Source of the DNA: Magnetospirillum sp. ME-1
GTDB taxonomy: Bacteria > Pseudomonadota > Alphaproteobacteria > Rhodospirillales > Magnetospirillaceae
Assembly (NCBI RefSeq): GCF_002105535.1
Contig: NZ_CP015848.1
Location: 4,168,985 to 4,232,984 of the forward strand
Direction of reading: 5' to 3'
Length of the DNA: 64,000 nt
Positions 1 through 7,180 of the stretch are shown here, piece after piece. Below the pieces are notes generated by a model. It was not told where the DNA came from and searched no databases. It was given only the letters and a program-made list of their open reading frames with translations. Each line of letters starts with the position of its first letter. Positions within the stretch are counted from its first letter, which is position 1. Position numbers and translations under genes: made by a program.

Positions 1-6
1 AGCCCC

Positions 7-150
7 TCAGATCGTCCGTACCGCCTTGATTTCTATATCAGATTTGGCAGCCGCCGTCACGTAATCGCAGCGCCATCTGGGAAATCCGGGGCTAATGGTG
101 CCGACGAGCGGGTACCGCTTCTCAAGCGGCATGTCGTTCTGCTGCTGCAT
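7..150 (-). CDS. small hypothetical protein (47 aa)
   Basis: This short frame begins with ATG nine bases after a strong AAGGAG ribosome-binding site and ends with TGA close to the window edge. The product starts MQQQNDMPLEKRYPL and has no recognisable domain, signal peptide or membrane segment. It is the last gene on the minus strand after the OB-fold genes and could be part of the same transcript. Support is the ribosome-binding site and position only; the function is unknown. Confidence 0.45.
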   Translation of the reverse strand: MQQQNDMPLEKRYPLVGTISPGFPRWRCDYVTAAAKSDIEIKAVRTI

Positions 151-229
151 GATCTTCTCCTTGTGGAGCATCGTTGGTGGATTGCGACCTGTCGGATCCG
201 AGGCGATGCCTCTTCCTTCATTTCCTGCG

Positions 230-258
230 CCGGCGGCGCTCGTCCGAAGCGCCGCCGG
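230..258 (-). terminator. strong GC hairpin downstream of the OB-fold gene
   Basis: An 11-bp perfect inverted repeat (CCGGCGGCGCT / AGCGCCGCCGG) with a 7-nt loop lies about 30 bases past the stop of the minus-strand gene at 289-741. It lacks a clear T-run, so it may be a weak terminator or an mRNA-stabilising hairpin. Confidence 0.4.
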
Positions 259-288
259 GCCGCAGGCGGGCCTTCCTGTCCTTTTTCC

Positions 289-741
289 CTACGAGCAGTG
301 CCGGAATCCCTGGGGGAACCTCACGGCGTTGCTGAGCGCGAGGCCCAGGGTCGGCAGACGGGATTGCATGACCCGGAACGAGTAGTCCTCGCCACGGAGC
401 TGGTATTGGCCGATCAGGCAGACCGGGTTCTCGATGCCGTTCTCGCGGACGAAGTCGGCCAGCCTTTCCGCTGCCCGCCCGAAGGCGACGCATTCCAGCG
501 GCAGCGCTTCGATGGCCATCTCCTTGCGCCGGAGCGTGAAGCGGACCATCGGGCGCCCGTCGCGCAGCGTCGTGGGCCGGGGATCGGCGATCGTGCCGGC
601 GATGGTGTAGGTGAGTCCCGGGCTCATGCGGTGCGGGCCCTTCGGGTGCTGGACGCCCTTGGCCGCGTCGATCTGCGACTGGACCTTGCCCCAGTTCACC
701 CAGGTGAGGTTGGGGTTCGCGCTCTTTCCGTACGAGCCCAT
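289..741 (-). CDS. OB-fold single-stranded DNA-binding-like protein (150 aa)
   Basis: The start MGSYGKSANPN was chosen because a GAGGAG ribosome-binding site sits seven bases upstream; an in-frame extension further upstream has no such site. The N-terminal 45 residues are specific to this protein. From about residue 46 there is an SSB-like beta-barrel pattern (YTIAGTIADP, then RPMVRFTLRR, then LECVAFGRAAERLADFV, ending LIGQYQLRG). This matches the order seen in two neighbouring small proteins at 831-1193 and 1365-1721. A role in binding single-stranded DNA of a plasmid or integrative element is an inference from the fold pattern. It lacks the acidic C-terminal tip typical of housekeeping SSB. 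Confidence 0.7.
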   Translation of the reverse strand: MGSYGKSANPNLTWVNWGKVQSQIDAAKGVQHPKGPHRMSPGLTYTIAGTIADPRPTTLRDGRPMVRFTLRRKEMAIEALPLECVAFGRAAERLADFVRENGIENPVCLIGQYQLRGEDYSFRVMQSRLPTLGLALSNAVRFPQGFRHCS

Positions 742-830
742 GGCGGGTCTCCTCGAAGGCGGCGGTTCACAGGGGACAGGCCCGCCGGAGCGCGAGGCCC
801 CGGCGGGTCGTCCTGGCGGCGCTGGGAGGC

Positions 831-1193
831 CTAGGCGGCGGCCTGCTGCTCCGGCTCCTGCTCCTGGCCCTTGGCCTTGGGCTGGCCGGCCCACAGGGCA
901 TGGAAGCGCATCGCGGTGTGCTCCTTGCCGTCGGAGCCGGTGAACTGGCGGCGGTCGAACCGGCCGAACAGCTTCACATTGCCGCCCTGGGCCTGCTCGA
1001 CGGCTTCCTTCACCTTGTCGATGTGCGCGGCGAAGACCATGCACTTGACGGTCTTGCCGTTGGTGCGCAGCAGGGAGAAATTGGCGTAGGGGCGGCCTTT
1101 GCGGTCGGTCCCCAAAGAGACATCGGCGACGGTGCCGGTCAGGTTGTAGGTCTTGGCGGCGGTGGCGGCGGCGGTCGAAGCGGTGGTGGTCAT
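831..1193 (-). CDS. OB-fold single-stranded DNA-binding-like protein (120 aa)
   Basis: This is a small protein with an SSB-like order of strands: YNLTGTVADVSLG, GRPYANFSLLR, VKCMVFAAHIDKV, VKLFGRFDRRQF, MRFHALWAG. It is clearly paralogous to the 118-aa protein at 1365-1721 (shared NGKT-KC, RRQF-GSDGK, LWAG-PKAK). The C-terminus is Glu/Gln-rich (EQEPEQQAAA), reminiscent of the acidic tail of SSBs. The upstream leaders of the two paralogues are also similar, so they probably arose by tandem duplication. The ribosome-binding site AAGGA lies nine bases before ATG. The likely role is binding single-stranded DNA during transfer, replication or repair of the accessory region; partners are unknown. 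Confidence 0.7.
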   Translation of the reverse strand: MTTTASTAAATAAKTYNLTGTVADVSLGTDRKGRPYANFSLLRTNGKTVKCMVFAAHIDKVKEAVEQAQGGNVKLFGRFDRRQFTGSDGKEHTAMRFHALWAGQPKAKGQEQEPEQQAAA

Positions 1194-1227
1194 GTGCTTG
1201 ATTCCTTGCGATGTTCGGGACCCATCG

Positions 1228-1322
1228 GGGTCGCTCCTCCCAGGAAGCGACCCGTGGCGTTCCGTGATTTCCCTTTCCGGGGTTCCGGTTCGGGTTCTTT
1301 CGGCTCCGTGTTCCGCGGAGCC
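1228..1322 (-). promoter_or_regulatory. duplicated leader with two hairpins upstream of the 831-1193 gene
   Basis: Two inverted repeats, GGGTCGCT/AGCGACCC (1228-1253) and GGCTCCG/CGGAGCC (1302-1322), lie in the gap between two OB-fold genes. The same two hairpins recur at 1760-1785 and 1831-1851 upstream of the paralogous gene. Conservation of both spacing and sequence suggests a shared 5' leader or regulatory segment, carried along in the gene duplication. Confidence 0.4.
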
Positions 1323-1364
1323 ATCGGTCTCTTGGTCTCTTTCTGCCCGGGCGTTTCGGCCTGG

Positions 1365-1721
1365 CTAGAAGTCCAGCGAAGCCCCTTCATCGGCTTCCTT
1401 GGACTTGGCCTTCGGCGCGCCGGCCCACAGGACACGGAAGCTCAGGGCCGTGCGGTCCTTGCCGTCGGAGCCCTTGAACTGGCGGCGGTTGAACACGCCG
1501 AACAGCCGGATCTCGCCGTCCTGGACGATGTGCGCGGCTTCCTTGACCTTCTCGATATGCTCGGCGAAGGCGATGCACTTCATGGTCTTGCCGTTCGAGC
1601 GGGTGATGGTGAAGGTGCCGTATTCGCGGTCCTTGCGATCGACGCCCAGGACGATCGGGCCGATGACGCCGGCGATGTTGTAGGCCTTGGGCTGGGTGGC
1701 GGTGGTCGAGGTGGTGCTCAT
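1365..1721 (-). CDS. OB-fold single-stranded DNA-binding-like protein (118 aa)
   Basis: This is a paralogue of the 120-aa protein at 831-1193. It has the same strand order (YNIAGVIGPIVLG, YGTFTITR, MKCIAFAEHIEKV, IRLFGVFNRRQF, LSFRVLWAG) and a similar short acidic end (KEADEGASLDF), closer to the acidic tip of true SSBs. The start MSTTSTTATQ was preferred because AGGAG lies nine bases upstream; another ATG nine bases earlier would abut the AGGAG. It is divergent from the zinc ribbon gene at 1989. Single-stranded DNA binding is inferred from the fold pattern. Confidence 0.7.
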   Translation of the reverse strand: MSTTSTTATQPKAYNIAGVIGPIVLGVDRKDREYGTFTITRSNGKTMKCIAFAEHIEKVKEAAHIVQDGEIRLFGVFNRRQFKGSDGKDRTALSFRVLWAGAPKAKSKEADEGASLDF

Positions 1722-1759
1722 GGTCTTCATCTCCTGCCTTGATTTCGCGGAACCCATCG

Positions 1760-1851
1760 GGGTCGCTTCTCCCAGACAGCGACCCGAGTGGTCCGCCTTG
1801 CCTTCCGAACCGCTTGCGGTTCGATTCCCTGGCTCCGTGTTCCGCGGAGCC
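1760..1851 (-). promoter_or_regulatory. second copy of the duplicated hairpin leader
   Basis: This copy contains GGGTCGCT/AGCGACCC (1760-1785), CGAACCGC/GCGGTTCG (1806-1823) and GGCTCCG/CGGAGCC (1831-1851). The first and last match the leader at 1228-1322. It lies in the divergent gap between the OB-fold gene (minus) and the zinc ribbon gene (plus), so it probably contains the promoter region of the minus-strand cluster. Confidence 0.35.
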
Positions 1852-1988
1852 CTTTCCCTTCCTGCTTTTCCTGCGGGCCGAGGTTGACGCCTCGGCGGGA
1901 GCGCCCATGTCGGCTTGGCGCCGTGGTCGAGATGCGGCTCTGGATGGCGGAGGCATCGCGTCCCGCCTTCGCACCGGCAGGAGGGTTC

Positions 1989-2453
1989 ATGGCTTCGTTC
2001 GTCCAGATTTCGGCCGTGCAGTTCCGGGACGGGCTGCCGAAGGGCTTCGGCGCGTTCCGTCGCCCCGGCTCCAACGAGATCGTCTTCATGCGCCCCTTCC
2101 CCGGGGATCTTCGCGACCCCCAGGAGCTCTTCGTCGTCATCCTCTCGGGCATCGAGTGGGGGAACGGGGAATCCCGCTCGGCGGGGGAGGACGCGATCCG
2201 GGTCGCGCTGCTCCACGGGCCGAGCGATCAGCTGGTCTTCTCCGGGGATCGGGTCAATCGCTCCGGCACGGTCGAATCCGTGATGTCGCGCGTCCGGGAC
2301 CGGGTGTCGCACCTTGAGCGCCGATCGCGGAGGGACAAGTGCCCGGAATGCGGCTCGCCGCTGCTGCGGCTGGACGCCCGCGATGGGCGGCCCTTCATCG
2401 GCTGCAGCGGATACAAGCCCGCTGGCTGCCGATACACGCGGAAATTCCCCTGA
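1989..2453 (+). CDS. protein with C-terminal topoisomerase-type zinc ribbon (154 aa)
   Basis: The start MASFVQISAVQF follows AGGAGGG by three to four bases. The N-terminal 115 residues match no family I recognise. The C-terminal 40 residues form a four-cysteine zinc ribbon: CPECG, then about 18 residues, then GCSGYKPAGCRYTRKF. This is the pattern of the C-terminal zinc fingers of bacterial topoisomerase I, also found alone on nucleases and helicase-linked proteins of mobile elements. A single-strand DNA-binding role is plausible next to three SSB-like genes, but the enzymatic function, if any, is unknown. Confidence 0.65.
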   Translation: MASFVQISAVQFRDGLPKGFGAFRRPGSNEIVFMRPFPGDLRDPQELFVVILSGIEWGNGESRSAGEDAIRVALLHGPSDQLVFSGDRVNRSGTVESVMSRVRDRVSHLERRSRRDKCPECGSPLLRLDARDGRPFIGCSGYKPAGCRYTRKFP

Positions 2454-2502
2454 TCGACCGGAACCGGCCGCCCCCATCTTCTCCCGTGAAGGAGGATGCA
2501 TC

Positions 2503-3321
2503 ATGGCCGGAACCGCACGGATCAGCCGCAGGACATCGACCGAGATCGATCTCGTCGATGTGCGTGATCCGTCCATGCCCATGGTCCGCGGGATCTCGGG
2601 ACGCCTGCGGGCGTTCGGCACCGTCGATGTCGAGGTGGAGGTGGAGATCTCCGTCGCGGATCTGCTGGTGGCGGAGAAGGGCCGGGCCGAGCTGCGCGAG
2701 CATCCGAGGACGATCCGTCTCGCGCCATTCACCGGCATCGCCTGGGACCATCCTCGGTTCCCGGATCTCGGCGACGAGGAGGCCATCGCCTTCCTGATCG
2801 CGGCGGCGATGGAGGGTATGGAGGCGGGATTTCCTCCCCTGACCCCGCCGACGCCGGCCTCCCCGGAGGGCCAGCAGGCACGCGGACGTGCCCTGGAGGC
2901 GGCATTCCGGCTGCTGGGCTTCGCGGATTTCGAGGTGGAGGGCGAATCGGCCGGGCTGCGCGTGCGTCCCTACGGGACCAGCGCGTTCGTCCTCGGCGGG
3001 GAGGATTGCGCATCATCCTCCGATTGGTTCCATGTCCGCCTCCTGACGGAGGGAAGCCGCATCATGGGCGAGGTCATGAAGGAGCTCGGGTTCGACACCG
3101 GGCGGGTGGTCGAGTTCGACAAGAGCGGACTGGCCTTCGCGGCGGAGCGGGCCGCGACCTTCCACAACGGCGAGCCGTCGGCGCATGAGACCCTGGATGC
3201 CGAGGCCGAGGCCCAGGCGGCGCTCGATGCGCGGCCGGATCTCGTCCGGGACGCCGGGAAGCTGCTCGCCTGGTGCAGGGAACGCGACGAGGAGCCGCTG
3301 CTTCCTTTTCGTCTTCTCTGA
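2503..3321 (+). CDS. hypothetical protein (272 aa)
   Basis: The start is an ATG with AAGGAGG eight bases upstream, 49 bases after the zinc ribbon gene, so the two probably form an operon. The product is acidic and soluble with no signal peptide or membrane segment. It has a beta-rich N-terminal third (VDVEVEVEISVADLL) and a helical C-terminus rich in Ala, Glu and Arg. I recognise no family. It converges on the sigma-factor gene at 3343, leaving about 20 bases between the stops. Confidence 0.6.
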   Translation: MAGTARISRRTSTEIDLVDVRDPSMPMVRGISGRLRAFGTVDVEVEVEISVADLLVAEKGRAELREHPRTIRLAPFTGIAWDHPRFPDLGDEEAIAFLIAAAMEGMEAGFPPLTPPTPASPEGQQARGRALEAAFRLLGFADFEVEGESAGLRVRPYGTSAFVLGGEDCASSSDWFHVRLLTEGSRIMGEVMKELGFDTGRVVEFDKSGLAFAAERAATFHNGEPSAHETLDAEAEAQAALDARPDLVRDAGKLLAWCRERDEEPLLPFRLL

Positions 3322-3342
3322 TCGCCGGCGCCCTCCCGGGCA

Positions 3343-4128
3343 TCAGGCCGCTGTGCGGCGCCTGTGATCCTCGGCCCTGAGGGCCAGTTCGGAATCCATT
3401 CGGACCAGCGCGTCGCGCAGCCTTCCTCGGGCGCGGTGGAGGAGCTGGCGTACGCGTTCGCGGCTGATGCCTTCGGCATCGGCGACCTGCTGGTAGGAGG
3501 CCGTCCGATCGTCGCGCCCGACATCGCAGGCCAGCAGGATGCGGCGGTCGCGTTCCGGTAGCCCGGCGAGCGCGGCGGCGATCATGGGGCGGAGCTCCTT
3601 CCTCTCGATCCGTTCCATGATGGCGGCGACGGGATCCTCGGATGCGGGGTCCTGCTGCAGGTCATCGAAGCCGGCGACGGGGACATTGCGCTCCACCGCC
3701 ATGCGCACCCGATCGGGCTTGCGCCTGCGCTTCGCCGCCGTGGCCAGCACCGCCTGCTCGCTGTCCATCCCCTTCCGCATGCAGGAGGCGTGGACCTGGA
3801 TGACCTTGGCATCGATGCCGGACAGGAGGGTGCGCTGGGTGATCATCGCCGTGAGGCGCTCCTTGCGCTTGTAGTCCACCACCGTCGCGAGGCTTCCTCC
3901 GCGCGCTGGGTCGTAGGCGTCGATGGCATCGATCACGGCCATGCGGACCTCCTGGCGGACATCGTCCACCGTGGCGAGGTAGCGCCGCTTCACCGCGTGC
4001 CCCTTCGCGTAGCCTTCGAAGCGCCCGATGAGGATTTCCCTCGCCGCCGGCTGGCGCTCGCGCTGCCAAAGCAGGGCGAGCTCTTCGTTGGTGCGGGCTT
4101 CCAGGGCTTCGCGTGATGAGGATGCCAT
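3343..4128 (-). CDS. sigma-70 family RNA polymerase sigma factor, divergent (261 aa)
   Basis: The protein has a sigma region 2-like segment near residues 35-95 (FEGYAKGHAVKRRY, DDVRQEVRMAVIDAIDAYDP). At the C-terminus it has a clear region 4 helix-turn-helix (SYQQVADAEGISRERVRQLL, then HRARGRLRDAL). The length is in the range of RpoH/FliA-type group 3 factors, but the middle is unlike either. The start MASSSREALEA has GGGAG eight bases upstream; an ATG 24 bases earlier has none. It is encoded next to a second, larger sigma-like gene, and the pair may direct transcription of this accessory region. Target promoters are unknown. Confidence 0.75.
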   Translation of the reverse strand: MASSSREALEARTNEELALLWQRERQPAAREILIGRFEGYAKGHAVKRRYLATVDDVRQEVRMAVIDAIDAYDPARGGSLATVVDYKRKERLTAMITQRTLLSGIDAKVIQVHASCMRKGMDSEQAVLATAAKRRRKPDRVRMAVERNVPVAGFDDLQQDPASEDPVAAIMERIERKELRPMIAAALAGLPERDRRILLACDVGRDDRTASYQQVADAEGISRERVRQLLHRARGRLRDALVRMDSELALRAEDHRRRTAA

Positions 4129-4299
4129 CGGTGCTTCTCCCTTCCTTCTCATCCGGCGAATCGGGTGGTTCTCCGCCGCCTCGCCGCCGTTTCGCCGCCG
4201 CGAGGCATTGCAACTCGTTGTTCCGATTGAGGAATCGGCTCCGCCTCGCCGCCGCCTCGCCGCCGGTCCGGAAATGGCGGGAATCGGATCCCGGGTGGA

Positions 4300-6066
4300 T
4301 CAAGCGGCGGTTGCGCGGGAGAGCCCTTCGAGCGCCCTGGAGATCGCGGCGGCGGATGGGCGGATGACGGCATCGGCATGGACCTTGCGGCGCCGGATGA
4401 CGATCACCTCGCTGGCCGGCTCGCCGGCGATCCAGTCGTCGTCGCCGTCGTCATGCGGCCAGGCGGGGGATTCCCAGTCGTAGAAGGGAGCCTGGCTTCC
4501 GAGGTCGAAGCCGTCGGGGATCGCCTCGTCCTTCTCGAACAGGAGGCACCAGCGGAAGGCGGCCGCAGGCCGTTCCATCTCGGGCTCGTCGTGGCGCTCG
4601 TCGCGGCGATGCCTCACCTCGTTGCCCATCGCCTGGAACTCGCTGTCGCGCAGCAGGCGCTTCTTGGCGGCCGCGAGGATGGCGCCCACGGTCTCCTCGG
4701 TGACCGGAGAGCCGTTGTATTCGTCCTCGGCGGCGGCGATTTCCTTCCGGGTCCAGGCCTCGCCGTTCAGTCCGCGGGCGCGTTCGAGGACGCGGCGGAG
4801 CTGGGGCGGGAGCACCCGCTGGATGACGGCGCGGAACCTTGCGGTGAATTCCGGGTCGCTCACCTTGTCGAAGGCGTCCTCGTCCTCGGAGGCGAGCGTA
4901 TCGCCCAGCGTCGCGGATCCCTCGTCGTCGTTCATCGTCGGCGCATCGAGCGAGGCCGTGAACTCCAAGGCGCGCAGCATGGCCGTGATGCGGCCCCGGG
5001 CCTCCTTCTCCTTGCGGGCCAGATCCTTGGCGCGCTCGTCGGGGGTGGCTCCCTTCGCGGAATCGGGGTCGTAGAGGCCGATGGCCGCCGCCAGTTCGAG
5101 ATCCGTCGGACGTGGCTCCTCGAGGGCCGCCGAACGAGCCAGCTCGCGGCGGATCTTCAGGATCATCTTGCCGTCCTTCTCGGGGATGTAGGCGGCGTTC
5201 CTGTGCTCGTGGAGCCAGACGCGGACGGAGCCGAGGATGAAGCGGGCCAGGAAGGTGGAGACGCTGCCGGCGGCCGGGTCGTAGCGATCGAGCACCGGCA
5301 GGCAGTCGGACATCACGGCATGGAACAGGTCGTCGAAATGCTTGTGGATCTCGAGCTTCGTCATCCCGCAGGCCTTCGCCTTGTCCCGGATGGTCTTGGC
5401 CAGGGCCCGCGCGTTGCTGGTCCAGAAGCGCTCGCGCTTGCGCAGGAACTCCTCCATGAGGGCTTCGGCGGCGAGCCGGGCCTCCCGGAGGCTGGCCAGC
5501 GGCAGGCCGATCTCGGCGCGGATGGTCCGCAGGTTCGACAGGGCGGCGGAGAGGCCGAGGAAATCGGCCTGGCGCGCATCCTGGGGGTGCTTGGCCAGCA
5601 CGCGCTCGGAATAGCCGGGCGTCTCCTCACGCCAGCCGAAGATGGCGCGGATGCGGGCCTCTTCCGCGAGGTAGCGGTCCTCGGCGTCGGAGAGGCGGTC
5701 GATGATCTGCCGGAGCCGGGCGGAATCGATGATGAAGCGCTTCCCCATCATGCCGTCCAGGGCGCGGCGCGCCTTCCGGCGCAGCTTGGCGTCGGAGCCA
5801 CGCATTTCCGCGAGGATGCCGATCAGCTCGGGGAACATCAGGCGGAAGTCCTTGATGCCGAGTTTCCGGGGGACGCTGAAGCCCGATTCGTTCGCTCCGA
5901 CCGTCGCGGCCCAGCGATCCACCTGCGGGTGGGCGGCGGGGATGGACAGGAGGCGCGTCGCAAGCTCATGGCGCAGGCGCTGAAGCTCCGAGGCGGCCGC
6001 GATGCGCTCCTCCTTGGTCACCGGCGCGGTCTCCTGGCTCTTCAGGTAGGCGTCGATCGTATGCAT
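4300..6066 (-). CDS. large divergent sigma-70-like factor (588 aa)
   Basis: The first 200 residues are helical and of no known family. The middle then shows sigma features: a region 2-like stretch (HFDDLFHAVMSDCLPVLDRY, FLARFILGSVRVWL), a region 3-like stretch (PRPTDLELAAAIGL) and the linker phrase typical of primary sigma factors (SLDAPTMNDDEGSATLGDTL). A C-terminal segment around residues 415-480 could be region 4, although the helix-turn-helix is poorly conserved. A 100-residue acidic tail follows. The start MHTIDAYLKSQE has GGAGG five bases upstream. It lies 171 bases upstream of the 261-aa sigma gene on the same strand. An alternative is an RNA-polymerase-associated regulator that kept only part of the sigma fold. 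Confidence 0.65.
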   Translation of the reverse strand: MHTIDAYLKSQETAPVTKEERIAAASELQRLRHELATRLLSIPAAHPQVDRWAATVGANESGFSVPRKLGIKDFRLMFPELIGILAEMRGSDAKLRRKARRALDGMMGKRFIIDSARLRQIIDRLSDAEDRYLAEEARIRAIFGWREETPGYSERVLAKHPQDARQADFLGLSAALSNLRTIRAEIGLPLASLREARLAAEALMEEFLRKRERFWTSNARALAKTIRDKAKACGMTKLEIHKHFDDLFHAVMSDCLPVLDRYDPAAGSVSTFLARFILGSVRVWLHEHRNAAYIPEKDGKMILKIRRELARSAALEEPRPTDLELAAAIGLYDPDSAKGATPDERAKDLARKEKEARGRITAMLRALEFTASLDAPTMNDDEGSATLGDTLASEDEDAFDKVSDPEFTARFRAVIQRVLPPQLRRVLERARGLNGEAWTRKEIAAAEDEYNGSPVTEETVGAILAAAKKRLLRDSEFQAMGNEVRHRRDERHDEPEMERPAAAFRWCLLFEKDEAIPDGFDLGSQAPFYDWESPAWPHDDGDDDWIAGEPASEVIVIRRRKVHADAVIRPSAAAISRALEGLSRATAA

Positions 6067-6452
6067 GGCTTCCTCCGGTCCGACCGCTCGTTCCATGGCC
6101 TGCGCGAGGCCTTGTAGCTGATATAGAGCGATCTGGCCGGGTGAAGGGCCGAAGGGCCGAAAAATCGACCGATGGAAGCATTTCGTTCATCTTCGGCCCT
6201 TGTGCGTCTTTGGAAACGACACCACCGCGACGGAGGACGAGGCGGCGACAAGGGCGTTAAATGGACGGAATACGCAATACGGATCAATGGCTTATAGGGT
6301 GCGTAGTAGGCTTCTGAAAACGACCCACAAGCCCTTGACGAGGGAGTCTTCGGGACCCATGTGTACACTAGAAGGCGAAAACGCCTCGAAGGCATGGTCG
6401 GTTCAACAGGCGGCATCCGGAGGTGAGCAGGGACGAGAGGACGGAGGATCAG
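6067..6452. promoter_or_regulatory. divergent intergenic region with inverted repeats
   Basis: This 386-bp gap separates the minus-strand sigma-like gene from a plus-strand membrane protein gene. It contains AAGGGCCGAA twice in tandem (6144-6161) and its perfect reverse complement at 6192-6201. It also holds a small hairpin, AGGCG/CGCCT, at 6373-6386. These look like operator or promoter elements for the divergent genes. No RNA gene or conserved protein was seen. Confidence 0.3.
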
Positions 6453-6992
6453 ATGGGTACCGCATTCGCTTGGGCTTGGACCTTGGACTGGTTCGACCGG
6501 ATCTTCCGGGGGATGAAAGCCCTCTTCGTCACCGTCTCCTTCCTGGTCATGGTAGGAAGCGCCCTCGCCGTCTCCCAGATGTGGGACTCGCACCTCGCTG
6601 CACGCGGCCAGTCCGCGAACACCGCCAGGACCTTCATGGCTGTGCTGGGCTCCATCGGAACCTCGGCGAAGGCCTATCTCCCCTCCATCCTGTTCTCCGT
6701 CGCGGGCACCGCCAGCGATTGCCTCGGCGATGAGATGGCCATGGCGGGGCAGGCCATCGGAGTCCCCTTCGCTCCTTCCGCCTCCACGGCAGGCGCCTGC
6801 GGGGCCTCGGCGACCCGGACGGCGAACATGCTTCCCGCTGCGACCATCGCCACGGCCATGAACGCATGGAACGCCCTGAAGCCGGCCATGCCCGCCGCGA
6901 GCCAGGTTCTTCCTCCCAAGGCCTACCAGGCGGTCCAGCAGGTGCGGTATCCGGCGCAGCCCGGCCCCGTGTGGTACGGCGGCGGCCGCTGA
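6453..6992 (+). CDS. hypothetical membrane protein (179 aa)
   Basis: The start MGTAFAWAWTLDW has GGAGG six bases upstream. One hydrophobic segment is visible near residues 22-42 (LFVTVSFLVMVGSALAV), followed by a long Ala-rich, probably periplasmic domain with two cysteines and a Pro/Tyr-rich end (PAQPGPVWYGGGR). No family is recognised. It is followed by a good intrinsic terminator at 7018-7047, so it is probably transcribed alone. Confidence 0.6.
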   Translation: MGTAFAWAWTLDWFDRIFRGMKALFVTVSFLVMVGSALAVSQMWDSHLAARGQSANTARTFMAVLGSIGTSAKAYLPSILFSVAGTASDCLGDEMAMAGQAIGVPFAPSASTAGACGASATRTANMLPAATIATAMNAWNALKPAMPAASQVLPPKAYQAVQQVRYPAQPGPVWYGGGR

Positions 6993-7017
6993 GCCTTCCT
7001 TCCCGGATGGAGGATCG

Positions 7018-7047
7018 GGGCCTGCTCATGCAGGCCCTTTCCTTTTG
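7018..7047 (+). terminator. intrinsic terminator
   Basis: A perfect 8-bp stem (GGGCCTGC/GCAGGCCC) with a TCAT loop is followed by TTTCCTTTT, 25 bases after the stop of the 179-aa membrane protein. Confidence 0.7.
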
Positions 7048-7180
7048 CGCGTGATGGCTTCCATTCGCGGGCATTTCGCACGTCCGGAACTATATTGCCC
7101 GGCCCCAACTTCCTGCTTATCCGAAGCATCGCACGGAGGAGCGGTTCCTTCGGCAGCTTCGTGAAGCCCAGGAGCGGATC

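Noticed and set aside
163-834. long plus-strand frames opposite the OB-fold genes
   Set aside because: They lie antisense to genes with good ribosome-binding sites and coherent protein folds; their Arg/Pro/Gly-rich translations are typical shadow frames of high-GC DNA.
4378-6117. 579-aa plus-strand frame opposite the large sigma-like gene
   Set aside because: It has no ribosome-binding site and a low-complexity Val/Gly/Arg/Asp translation, while the minus strand shows sigma phrases and a GGAGG site.
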